Below, in pieces: positions 1 to 10,332 of a DNA stretch of 64,000 nt. Position 1 is the stretch's first letter. Each line of letters begins with the position of its first letter. The stretch is from Lagopus muta (Eukaryota; Chordata; Aves; Galliformes; Phasianidae), in contig NC_064435.1 in NCBI RefSeq assembly GCF_023343835.1, positions 39,394,603-39,458,602 of the forward strand. Direction: 5' to 3'. The notes beneath the pieces were generated by a model, which saw nothing but the letters and a program-made list of their open reading frames with translations, did no database searches and was not told the origin of the DNA. The translations under genes and the position numbers were made by a program.

Positions 1-3000
1 GTGAACAAATTTGATTTTATGTCTTTGACTATTCATAAGACATAGTAATAAGGAAAAAGATGTAAAAAAGTACAGATCAATGAACTTATTTAGATAATAA
101 TTTAGATAGTGAATTTTCATATAGGTCAAGTATCACCTGAGCTGTGCTTCACAGACATTTTAAAATGCTTATAATTATCATTCTGTCCAATCTGCATGCC
201 TTGTCATACATGAAATAAAACCTGTCTGGATTCTGTGCGATAGTATCCTTGCAGTGTATTCCAAACAGCAAAATGATAATAATAATAGTTAATAAATCAA
301 TCAGTGGTCAGTTTACTAAAGCTTTCTACTCAGATACCTGAGATTTTCTGATGCTCAAGCCAGCATCTTGCTTACTCTTGCTATTAAATAACATACTTCT
401 GTGATTTATTTTGTTGCTTTCTAATTAATAAAATATACCAAGTGAGAATGTTTGATCATATGAGGGCTGAATCTCCGTACAGGTAAGTAACATGCCAGCA
501 GTAATGTAAGGCATATATGAAATACTTGTGAACTACATGAATCAATCATGCAAGTATCAGCAAACATTGTTCTTTGTTTTCTTTAATCTACCTTAACTGT
601 GAACAAATAATCGAATTTTTAATATGGTCAATGGCAGATTTGGATCTGAAACTTGCAATTGAAATTCCAGTTGTACAATTGTACTGACCAGAACAACTAA
701 CTATATAATTCTTGTCAATCATTTGACTAGGATAGTGTATTGGCTTCATGTATTTTTTTAAAAATTAAAAAGAAATTAATCCTCCCCCTCCATGCCTCCA
801 ACTGTGTATTCAGAATTATTCAGATTGTTTATTGGAAATGTCAGCTTATCTTGTCTGAATAGAGCATTTCTATCGTATGTAGTCTCTGAACTATATGCAC
901 TAGTTGTGCACAAATTCCGTGGAAACAAAACAGTTTTTATTTTGTTTAACCATTTGACATTTTCTTTAAATTTGCATAATTAATAACCTAATTAGACTGA
1001 AATTAATACACTAATTTTTACACTTTATAAAAAGAATATTTAGCCAAAGTAGCATCCAAAGTTATACTGCATTGATGTTTTTCATTTAAGGCTAGTCAAA
1101 TGCTTCTCAGGACTATGGACAAGAGACAAAGAAGAGGCTTCTTTTGTTCTAGAAGAAGAGGTTCTGTTGTTCTAAGCAGTCATCTGGAAACCAAAATCTT
1201 CCCTACACCTGGAAAAGCTCCATTTTCTCCAAGTGCTAGAGTTTTCAGCAGGCAATTCCTAGGGGTCCCTGTCCTTTTATTTCCTGTCATGTACAGCACT
1301 GTTAAAATCTTGATAGAATTGGGAAACTCCATAAACCTAATTAGTTGTGGGACTTGCAGACAGAATTCTCAAGGAAATACACAGGCGAGTGATCTTGTGT
1401 TGCCTCTAGTGGAACTGGCCGTGTTTACTAGCTGCTGTCCAGAAGCCATCTAGTCATTAACACAGCTCTGCTGAGGCAAGATGTTTTAGTTTGGGCATAA
1501 GGCCATACTAAAATGGATCTATAGCTTCCAGACCACATCTGGCTTGTGTCTGTGAGCTCAGAGAGCTGGCAGAGGAACTCTCAGATGTCTTAGGCAAATG
1601 TGTGGGGCAGATTTATATATGCTTCTTTGTATCCTGCAGGGAAGACAGGCATCCTGTTAGATAAGCATATAATGTTTAACCCCAACTAAAACACAGCAGG
1701 GGAGAGAAATACAACCTCTTAGGTCAGTTCTGAACATTCTAAGGCCTATTCTAAAATCCCTCAGCTTCTTGGGATTATTCATAGTCCTCATTGCCAAGTT
1801 AGAGGGCAAAATTATTTGTGGACAGGATCTCAGGTCTTTTACTTGAAACTATTCCATGTAAAGTTGGACTAATTGCAGAGAGAAAAACCAAGCTCATCAA
1901 TTGTGTAACATTCAGAGTTGTTTGTGTTAGGTGTTTCACACAAAATGAGACAGCTTTGGTAAGAGATAATGAGTCTCCATCTGGAATAGCTGTAGCTTTT
2001 AATAGTCTGCATATTTCTTTACATGATAAGTAAGAGTTGCAAACAGGAATTTAACAGAAAAATATTGTAGAAACTATACTGTAATTTGCTTGTGTCAGTA
2101 TACAGAATACCTAGATTTTTTGTTCATTAAAATGAAAATTTTAGGAAAAATATTCAGGGAAATAAACACACAGCAGTTATTTGCTTGTCACAGATTTATA
2201 CAGCTGAGTGGTAAATCTGTTTCTTTTCATTATGCCAACTGTAGTTATGGACTCAGGGTTGAATCCTGCAATAGTGATTTGAACCTATATCAATTCTGCA
2301 TTTTGCCCCAAGGCTCTCATGCAAATTTACAGTATTTCGAGAACTGAAAGCTCAAAGTGGCCTTTATGAAACAATTTAATAGCAAATACCTACAAGAATG
2401 TTTGGCTTTGAACACTTAATACAAAGAACTCCCTAGCAGCCAATGTGACAGGCTCAATACTGAAGTCTTTACACTGGTAACTATGCCATTCCTATTGGCT
2501 TTCATAATGTAAGTAGAGCACGATCAACTCCTTTGTGAAATTGTCCATGAATATAAAGTACCTGACACGTCTGACTTGCACTCTTCTATGGAGTTTAATA
2601 CCCTGCAGCAACACTTAAACTTTGAGAGCTGTTATTCTTCTAATGTCTTTCCCACCATCAGGAATCTGTCCTTAACACGGCACTTTGGTTAATTCCACAA
2701 GTTTATAATGCAGTTTTGCATTTGAAACACATTAATTTGGGATTAAATAGAATAATGAATGCTGAATGTACATGGAGGAGAATATATATTTCCTTTTGTT
2801 TTTACGTTGAAAATAATAGCTTCACAGGAAAGTGCTCTCAGGTGCTATTTGATTACAGAACCAAGGTACTCTTGCAAAATGATGTAAAAGTATCTCAGGC
2901 AAAAGAATATATCTGCTTCCAGTTGCACACTCACACTGAATGAATGGAAAGTTTGAATAAAATAAAAAATTACCCAACTTAAGAACCTTAAGAAAACTTC

Positions 3001-4115
3001 CACTGACATGAATCTGTGCAGTCCTTTTCTCTTATTACGTACATTTATAATGTTTTACACACGAGGCAGTCATCTATTTATGCTAAGCAGACATGACACT
3101 GGGAGACCACCATACACTGTTTATAAAATACATTGTGTATGAAGCGTATGTTAAAGCAGGAAATGTGCAGGAAGAAACTGAAGAGTCTTGGTTAGAAGAA
3201 AGTGATTTTTTCCTTTCTGTCATAGTGTGTGGTGGTTTTCTGCTTTTGATCAAGTAGATAAGGCCAGCAGGTTCCAATAAAACATATGTTTGATAAAATA
3301 TATTAATTACTGGAAACCTAAAAGGCTGTATTCTAAGCTTCTTGTTTCAAGATATGCTAGAGCTTGGGCAGAGTCTGCCTGGTAAGTTTATGTGGTGGTA
3401 AAACAGAATCCGATTCAAGCTATGTATCTGCAATCCTCAGTAACAGGATTGGCAATAGGTGCAGTCCAGGCACTTGTAGAAAGAGAGATGCCACATTTTG
3501 TTATTTAAACTTGAGCTATGTCTTCCTGATGCAGGGAATGAATAGACGTGTTTTACTGCTGCAGCTCATAGCTGATGTTTGTGAAAGTCTGATGCTGTAC
3601 TTCAGGGGAAATGGATGCTCATAACTGCACACTCGTGCCTACAGTTTAAACTGGCACAATAGCCCCACATAGTGCAATTGGATTATGAATCTTTAAATTA
3701 AAACATTAGGTGGATGTTCAGAATTATACAGAATAATTTACGATCAAATTAAAGTTAATAAATGTGGTTTTATTCATGGAAAAAATCCAGCATATGTGCT
3801 ATGCTGTAAGAAAAATATTATTTTACTATTTACTTCTATGAAGTGTGAAACTGCATGCATTTTTTGGACAATTTTTTTATGAGCATAACATTTGGCTGCA
3901 CAATTGTACAGGAAAGATAGGATTACTAAATTCTAAGACAAGAGCACCATGTTTCATTCTGAGATAAACTACTTTCAAAGGTTAAAGTGTAGCTTTACTA
4001 TAAAATTTGTGTATAGAGGAACCTGTAATTGCAAATTGGTACGGATAGATCAGTAAGCTGGTTTGATTCATTCATAATACCTTGTTTTCCAAAGTGTAAA
4101 ACTTACTGATGTTTT
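1..4115. other. Unique AT-rich DNA, no gene recognised
   Basis: No exon, RNA gene or known repeat could be recognised here. The longest open frame (1100-1453, plus, 117 codons) has no recognisable motif, low-complexity bias or splice context and is of a length expected by chance in six frames over 64 kb. A short AAT-rich run lies near 275-290. A weak CTCF-like core lies at 1401-1412. Confidence 0.7.
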
Positions 4116-4159
4116 CAGAATAGCTGAAGTTGGAAGGGACCTCTGTTCTCTAGTGCAAC
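4116..4159 (-). mobile_element. Short CR1 LINE 3'-end remnant
   Basis: The plus strand reads AGAATAGCTGAAGTTGGAAG followed by GGACCTCTG, which is the reverse complement of the CR1 3' untranslated tail (compare the same phrase at 31681-31705). Only about 44 bp remain, so the copy is heavily truncated or decayed. It sits about 100 bp before the AAGGG array, but nothing shows that one gave rise to the other. Confidence 0.55.
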
Positions 4160-4261
4160 AGATGATTCTTCATTAACCTGTTATGAATCAATTTAAAATC
4201 ATCCTATTATTTAAAAGTAATAAGTAGATTTGAAGAAGAGTTAGAAGGATAAAAAAACAAA

Positions 4262-4466
4262 AAGGGAAGGGAAGGGAAGGGAAGGGAAGGGAAGGGAAGG
4301 GAAGGGAAGGGAAGGGAAGGGAAGGGAAGGGAAGGGAAGGGAAGGGAAGGGAAGGGAAGGGAAGGGAAGGGAAGGGAAGGGAAGGGAAGGGAAGGGAAGG
4401 GAAGGGAAGGGAAGGGAAGGGAAGGGAAGGGAAGGGAAGGGAAGGGAAGGGAAGGGAAGGGAAGGG
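4262..4466. repeat. (AAGGG)41 pentanucleotide microsatellite
   Basis: This is 205 bp of uninterrupted AAGGG, 41 perfect units, purine-only on the plus strand. The flanks (AAAAAACAAA on the left, CTCCATATTT on the right) are unique and change abruptly. The complete lack of interruptions suggests recent length change and high instability. The minus strand is open through it as a Leu-Pro-Phe-Pro-Ser repeat, which is a by-product of the 5-bp period and not a gene. Confidence 0.98.
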
Positions 4467-6146
4467 CTCCATATTTTAATAATAGGAAGAGGAAATAGGC
4501 AGCTCTGATTGTGTCGTTAGAACAGTGGGAAGAGAGCGAAAGCTAACTGTCCATGCTTACTTTTAGTGAAGACGATGAAGCTCGTCAATATGCTGGGAAT
4601 TGGTAAACATAGTCTAGAATTGTATTTTCTTGTGTGGTGTGTTATTTTTTGGTGATTGTTTCAATTAAAACTTCAGCAGAAACAAACTCTTTTATTCTAT
4701 ATCTTGAAAAACATTGAAAACATTTCAGTAGCCTAAAAATATGTAGTGTAATTCTCAGAGCAGTAGAGCAAGATCAACACAAATTGATGAGTAAAATAAG
4801 TATAAATTAACCTAGATGATTTTTCCTGAAGAGATTATGGAGAGTTCACAGAACGCCTTCCAGCAGTTCATTGCATGTAGCAGAGGGGAAAGAAGAGAGA
4901 AGCAAAAAGCATCTGGGGAATGTGCATTATCCAAGTAACACAACTGGACTTCAGGGAGGATGTCTACAGTGTGCTGGCTGGGTTTGTGTGTGGCACATCC
5001 AGCAACAGCTGCTAAAGGTGCAACTACTGCCAGATGACACTATGGTCTGTGGAAATTGAATGTATGGGGTAGAGAAATTACTGCAGGAGGGAAGCAAAAT
5101 GGAGCAGCAGGAGAGGAACTGCCTCTATACCCTGTTCCAGGAGTAAATATTGTTGTTAATGAGCTCATTCCTATTTCACTATTCCAGGGAATTAAGTGCT
5201 AATGCACCAACAATTGACCCTTCAATTGCACAATATTTTTGCAAGATTTTATTTTGAGAACTGTGATACGTTCTCAAAGGTAGACAACTTGCCCTGGCTG
5301 AGGGCCACTTTCTGCTGACTGCTTCTGTGTGCTAACCATAGAGACTTTTACAAACTTGATTGTGTAATGAATAGGCCAGATAGCTAAAGATGGCCTAAAT
5401 GTACCACTAGAAACCATCACAGCCAGTAGATTGTTTACACAAGAGGAGGTAGATGAGTAGTTATCTTGCATGCATGGGTTTGCAGATGCTACGGGGCTGA
5501 AGATAGAGTTTGCAGAACATTCCATGACTGAAGTGATTTAAATAACAGCTCAGTTCTTACCCTCATTCATTCTTGCTTTACATCCAGTTATTCGTCCTAA
5601 GGCTGAAAGGAAAGCCTTCAGGTGAAATCCTGAATCTTGTGAAATGTGTGATCATTTTCCCTCATTGGCTATAATGAGAACAGATTTTCACATTTGAAGC
5701 TTAAAAAATCAGTTACAATAAGGAAGTTAAACATTTAAATGATTCTCATTGCTTTTAAAGGTAGCAGTGAGTTTTATGAGGTCTAGCTTATAAAGAATTA
5801 TTTTATAGAAGCATTCAGTTATATATGTTTAATGTTACAATTCCCCACTTTACTATAAAATTCAAAAATTCAAAATTTAATTTTTTTGTGTGTGTGTGAG
5901 AAAAGGATCTAATTATAACTTGTATTTAACTGCAGCAAGAAGTGTTAACAATACAGGCAAGAGCACTTCCAATACACTACATATGGAATCAATTTTAGGA
6001 CTGAAATTAAATAACATTAGCTATTATGTAGAGTAGCAGAAGACTTTAACAGACATAGTTCTCCCAATTTTGAGCCATCCCAGTGATGTATTTGCTTTCA
6101 TGCCTTTATATAAGATTTTATGTTTGAAGCATTTTCTTTTGAGAAA
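4467..6146. other. Unique DNA, no gene recognised
   Basis: No recognisable gene or interspersed repeat. A (TG)6 run lies at about 5888-5899. A minus-strand open frame of 83 codons (5274-5525) shows no known motif. Confidence 0.65.
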
Positions 6147-6169
6147 GAAATGAAGAAATGAAGAAATGA
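6147..6169. repeat. Short 8-bp tandem repeat at a CR1 5' junction
   Basis: The unit TGAAGAAA occurs twice perfectly (6151-6158, 6159-6166), with partial units on both sides. It abuts the point where CR1 homology begins, so it is either the pre-existing target sequence or a junction product of the truncated insertion. Confidence 0.75.
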
Positions 6170-6720
6170 GCCGACAGTGTGCCCAAGTGGCCAAGAGGGC
6201 CAACGGCATCCTGGCCTGCATTAGAAATAGTGTGGCCAGCAGGAGCAGGGAGGTGATCATCCCCCTGTACTCAGCACTGGTGAGGCCGCACCTCGAGTAC
6301 TGTGTTCAGTTTTGGGCCCCTCACTACAAGAAAGACATTGAGGCCCTGGAGCGTGTCCAGAGAAGGGCAATGAAACTGGTGAGGGGTCTGGAGCACAAGT
6401 CTTATGAGGAGCAGCTGAAGGAGCTGGGAATGTTCAGTCTGGAGAAGAGGAGGCTCAGGGGAGACCTCATTGCACTCTACAACTTCCTGAAGGGAGGTTG
6501 TGGTGCAAAAGGGTCTGGCCTCTTCTCCCAGGCAAATAGTAGGACCCGAGGAAATGGCAAGAAGTTATACCAGAGGAGGTTTAGGTTGGATATTAGGAGA
6601 AACTTTTTCTCTCAGAGGGTGGTCAGGCACTGGAATGGCCTGCCCAGGGAGGTGGTGGAGTCGCCATCCCTGGCAGTGTTCAAGAGGCGCCTGGATGAGG
6701 AGCTACGAGAGATGGTTTAG
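6166..6720 (+). pseudogene. CR1 ORF2 C-terminal fragment (184 codons, intact frame)
   Basis: This is the C-terminal part of CR1 ORF2, the endonuclease and reverse transcriptase protein that copies the element by target-primed reverse transcription. The frame covers only the region downstream of the catalytic palm domain. Visible landmarks are [16 protein letters not shown] (residues 37-52), [16 protein letters not shown] (62-77), [17 protein letters not shown] (95-111) and [20 protein letters not shown] (159-178). Each is shared with the copies at 57.7 and 63.1 kb. The first Met is a chance in-frame codon and not a real start, because the element is truncated. Neither the endonuclease nor the catalytic aspartates are present, so the fragment is non-functional although uninterrupted. 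Confidence 0.95.
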
Positions 6721-6820
6721 TAGCTTGTGGCACTGATAGGAATGGGAGGGTGGTTGGACTGGATGATCTTGCAGGTCGTTTCCAACCTTGTGATTCTGTG
6801 ATTCTGTGATTCTGTGATTC
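6167..6820 (+). mobile_element. CR1 LINE, 5'-truncated, best-preserved copy (CR1-F/H-like)
   Basis: A roughly 650-bp copy covers the end of ORF2, its natural stop (TAG at 6718-6720), a short 3' UTR with the conserved phrase GGTTGGACTGGATGATCTTG, and the CR1 3' terminal repeat (TGATTCTG) in nearly four units at 6791-6820. It is clearly more GC-rich than its flanks. It is 5'-truncated, as is typical of CR1, and no long target-site duplication is visible. The open frame is undisturbed to the natural stop, so this is probably the youngest copy in the window. Confidence 0.97.
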
Positions 6821-7225
6821 TTTTTACATTAGTAATCAAAATTGTAATTGTAAAAATGAAATCACTTGTTAAGCCAAAAGAACCAACATAGTAGTTCCTA
6901 ATGGGTTTAAGATAAGAGACTCTTGCTAGCCATCCTAAATAGGAAGTATATTTTCTCATTTCAAATGTTTCCCTATCTTTCAGAAAATCTGGTAAGGAAA
7001 TTATTTTTTATTGAACAGAGGGGAGAAAATCTATACCTAAGAGTAACATGTATGTTACAAGTGACAGCTGTTCAGGTCACAGATAGTATCAACATAATAC
7101 TAAATCAGAGAGTACAAATTGCAGTTTGGCTACATTCATCAACTTGGGTTTCTTGTGTGTTATTGCATGAAGTACTTTGACTAATGACCAGGAACATGGG
7201 ATACTGCTAGTCTATTTTCTATAAT
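6821..7225. other. Unique DNA between two CR1 insertions
   Basis: AT-rich spacer with no recognisable gene or repeat. The 85-codon plus-strand frame at 6923-7180 has no recognisable motif. Confidence 0.6.
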
Positions 7226-7573
7226 AAAATCATAGAATCATTAAGTCTGGAAAGACCAATAAGTCCAACATCAACCTGTGACCTTCAGATCACGTCACTC
7301 AGTGCGACACCTGCTATGTTCTTCAAAAACTCCAGGGACTGTAACTTTATCACTCCATGGGCATCCTTTCTTAATGCCTCACTACTCTTTCTGAGAACAA
7401 ATGTTTCCTAACATCAAACCTGAACCTCTCCTTGTGCAACTTGAGGCCGTTCCATCTCAACCTATCACTGTTACCTGGGAGAAGAGGGCAACTCCTACCT
7501 CATCACATCCTCTTTTCAGGAGCTTGTAGAGAGTGATAAGGTCACACTTGAGCCTCCTCTTCATGTGTAAACT
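7226..7573 (-). mobile_element. CR1 LINE 3' fragment, antisense
   Basis: The plus strand starts with AATCATAGAATCATTAAGTC, the reverse complement of a CR1 3' terminus. It then follows the antisense CR1 3' UTR and ORF2 C-terminus, including the phrases for the conserved VESPSL region and CTTGAGCCTCCTCTTC. It ends at about 7573 by 5' truncation. It is more diverged than the copy at 6167-6820 and carries several indels. Confidence 0.92.
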
Positions 7574-7603
7574 TTGTTTGTCATTATTTTGATATATAAT
7601 GCA

Positions 7604-7607
<4 letters not shown>

Positions 7608-7658
<51 letters not shown>
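7608..7658. repeat. (TA)n microsatellite
   Basis: 51 bp of perfect alternating TA, about 25 units, lie 35 bp beyond the 5' end of the antisense CR1. On the minus strand the tract is read as Ile-Tyr repeats within a 130-codon open frame. That frame is a by-product of the repeat. Confidence 0.98.
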
Positions 7659-7660
<2 letters not shown>

Positions 7661-7849
7661 TTTCATAAAACCACATTGTTCCTAATTTAGTTTCCGAAGC
7701 AAGGACTGTACTTAGATTTAAGCAGCAAAATCCAGTAGCTGGTGGAAAATTATGTCTTTGAGCATGAAAGACTGTCATGTGCATTTTACTGTCTAACTGA
7801 AAACAGAAATTGTGTATTACGAGCAACATTGTGACGTTCCCTTGGTAGG

Positions 7850-8118
7850 TGTAGTAGAAATTGTGGGTCATGGCCTGCAAGTGATGGAGCACCTGATGGG
7901 AAGGCAGGGCCAATCCAGGGAACTCAGGTGCATGCAATGTCCCTGAGTGACTGAAAGGGGTAGAGCCAGGATCCATGCCTTCCCAGATCTCATTTAAGGG
8001 TTGGCAGTGGAGGTAAAGTTATCACTGCCTACCTGAGACCTTCTAAGAGTAAGGAGCTCGTGTTCTGGTTCTGGTTTCGGTTTCTCACTTCCTTCTTTGT
8101 TTCTGTGGTCATGGTTCA
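7850..8118 (+). mobile_element. LTR-like element copy A (solo LTR?)
   Basis: This is one of three related copies in the window; the others are 25533-25796 (minus) and 35832-36132 (plus). Shared landmarks in order are a TGTA start, GTCATGGCCTG (7867-7877), ACCTG, AGGTG, a GGAGCCAGG-like core (7963-7970 here), CATTTAAG as a TATA-like box (7991-7998), then a TGGC-containing segment and a T-rich 3' part ending in CA. The TG...CA ends, TATA-like box and length near 270 bp suit a solitary retroviral-type LTR. This copy is the most diverged of the three and shows no convincing target-site duplication. No internal coding region is attached. The family name is not known to me. Confidence 0.5.
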
Positions 8119-9574
8119 GTGAATGAAACCTAGCTTCTAATAGCACAATTGTTTTCTTCAAAGGAGAATCTGAACCATTCCACTACTTGCAAGTAAGAGA
8201 AATCAGTTGTCCATCTCTTCACACCCATTACTAAAGATAAATAGCTAGTGGTTCTTCAAGTAAAGTAATCAGGGGAATGAGAAATCATAAATCAACAGCT
8301 ATGGAAGCTGTGGTTTATTTGTTTGTGCTAAATATCCTTTGAAATACTTGTATGAACATCATGCATGTACAATATCAGTCTTGCCTGTGGATTCTGACAG
8401 TAGAAGGCCATGGCTGGTTTTAAGTAGCGTTATCAGCTACAGATGTTTTAGCACTTCCTGTTAAAATCTAATAAGAAAAACATGTCTGGTGGTAGCTGGC
8501 CTATAGCATCTATAAGTAATTCTAAGGTAAAATCAGTAAAGCTGTAAGGATGGAAATGGCAGGGGTAAATGATTTGTCTTTTGAGCTAAAATTTACAGAA
8601 GTTGAAACTCTTGATCTGCTGTAATGAACAGTGAGTACCAGGGGTAAGGAGAAGGGAAATAGGTTAGTACTGACTATAAGCAGATCTTTATTTTCAGTTT
8701 TCAGACTGCATATGCGTTTGCCAAGAATACTGCAAATTCAGCAGAGCATACATCTGAAGCAACTGTTTCTTCAGTGGAGATTAGTCACTCTGTCTCTTCA
8801 ACTTTTCTCCATTTTACAAGCACCGTGTTTTGATTTATTGAAATAACATTATGGTTGTTTCAAAGCGTGTTTTTCTATTTACTGTTTGAAATGTAAGCTT
8901 TATATATCAGAAGACAAAGGGATTACACCATCTTTAATCAAATTTCTGAGTTTTATTAGTATTGCAAATGTGAATGACGATGTTCCCAGGGATTGCGAAC
9001 AGCAGAGTAGAATTCTGAATTTATATTCAAATAGTATCAGCTTCAAGTTTTCTGAGGGTAGAGGATTAAAACATTGTGACAGAACACTTCTGTGTAGTGT
9101 AGACTTAAGGTACAATGGAGGCTATGTTTCCATTTGGAAATTATTTATTATCTCTGAGGACTTTAGGGTAGAAAGCATAATAGCCACGTTGAATAGCCAT
9201 ATATTGCTAACTTATTTTGTTTTCTCAGTTTTAACTTGTTTGTTTGGTGCTCTTGCTAGACAGAGCAGAACTTTGCTAATGTTATCCCATGAGATAGTCA
9301 AGCCTTTGTATGTAGATTAACTAAAAAGTGTAATGGTAAGGGCAGTTCTTTTGTTGTTGCTCCGCTTATCAACAACAAGATATTAATTTTCAAGGTGTAA
9401 TGTGTTTCTTGAAAATAGAAATGCTAAATTACCATTAACAGAAAAAACAACAATGCACTACTTTAATTTCAGTGCTGGATAAGCAAATGGAAAAAGTTTG
9501 TTTTTTAAGTCAACTGGTATCTTATTAAATGAAGATCCCAAGATCACAACTCTGATACTTATCAGGTGAATAAC
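8119..9574. other. Unique DNA with one long chance-level ORF
   Basis: No known repeat or gene recognised. A plus-strand frame of 144 codons (8886-9320) is the longest in the window outside CR1. Its product has no recognisable domain, and the DNA shows no coding-like base composition or splice context. Confidence 0.6.
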
Positions 9575-10332
9575 TGCATCAATGGATAAGGAAAGAGACA
9601 CTGATGTCATCTATCTGGACTTCAGTAAGGCCTTTGACATGGTACGCCACAATATCATACTTTCCAAATTTGAAAGATAAGGATTTGATGGGGGGACTGT
9701 TCGATGGATTAAAAAAAAACTGGTTGCAGGATCAAATTTAGAGCATGCTGGTCAGTGGCTCTCTGTCTGGATGGAGATCAGTGATCAATGGTATCCCTCG
9801 CAGATCAGTGCTAGGACCTAGGTTCTTTAATATCTTCATCAATTGCATCAGCAGTGGGGTTGAGTGTACCCTCAGCAAGTTTGCAGATGATGAAACCAAG
9901 CTGTGGGGTGTAGTTGACATACCTGAGAGACAGGGTGCCATCTGGAGGGATCTAGACTGGCTCAAGCAGTGGGCCTGGTAGAATCTCATGAGGTTCACTA
10001 AACCCAGGTGCAAGGTCTTGGGTTGAGCAAACCTCTGCTACCAATACAAGCTGGGGCTGAAATGATTAAGCACAGCCCTGCTGAAAAGAACCTGGGCGTA
10101 CTGGTGGGTGGTAAGCTTGACATGAGCCAGCAATATGCCCTCACCACTCAGAAGGCCAACTGAATCCTGGGCTGCATTAAAAGATGTGTGGCCAGCAGGT
10201 GAAGGGAGGTGATACTGTCCCTCCACTCTGCGAAAATGATCCAAGGGATGGAACACCTCTCCTATGAGGACAGACTGAGAGAACTGGGGCTGGTCAGTCT
10301 GGAGTATAGAAAGCTCTGCAGAGACCTGAACG
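9575..10332 (+). mobile_element. Decayed CR1 LINE fragment with RT core
   Basis: About 760 bp of CR1 ORF2, starting just upstream of the conserved aspartate motif and running into the C-terminal region (compare CTGAGAGAACTGGGGCTGGT near 10277). The copy has several stops and frameshifts (for example after 9661 and at 9979) and lacks the 3' UTR and terminal octamer repeat. Both ends are therefore lost. It is clearly older than the 6.2 kb copy. Confidence 0.93.
9600..9981 (+). pseudogene. CR1 ORF2 reverse-transcriptase core, broken
   Basis: This is a relic of the palm domain of the CR1 reverse transcriptase. The first half reads [13 protein letters not shown] (about 9606-9644), which contains the first catalytic aspartate motif. 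The second half, in an open frame from 9745 to 9981, contains SVLGPRFFNIFIN, then TLSKFADD with FADD at 9880-9891. FADD is the catalytic metal-binding pair. A Glu codon follows FADD that other CR1 elements lack (FADD-E-TKL). A frameshift and stops separate the halves, so no active enzyme is encoded. It is the only copy in the window that keeps both aspartate motifs. Confidence 0.92.

Noticed and set aside
1100..1453. 117-codon plus-strand frame
   Set aside because: No recognisable domain, and its length is compatible with chance.
4188..4472. 94-codon minus-strand frame with a Leu-Pro-Phe-Pro-Ser repeat
   Set aside because: It is the translation of the AAGGG microsatellite. A pentamer repeat without stops is open in several frames by construction.
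7584..7976. 130-codon minus-strand frame with Ile-Tyr repeats
   Set aside because: It runs through the (TA)n tract and the LTR-like copy A. There is no independent coding evidence.
8886..9320. 144-codon plus-strand frame in unique DNA
   Set aside because: It is the longest non-CR1 frame, but a frame of this size is about what chance allows across six frames of 64 kb. No motif, no splice context and no coding-like composition were seen.
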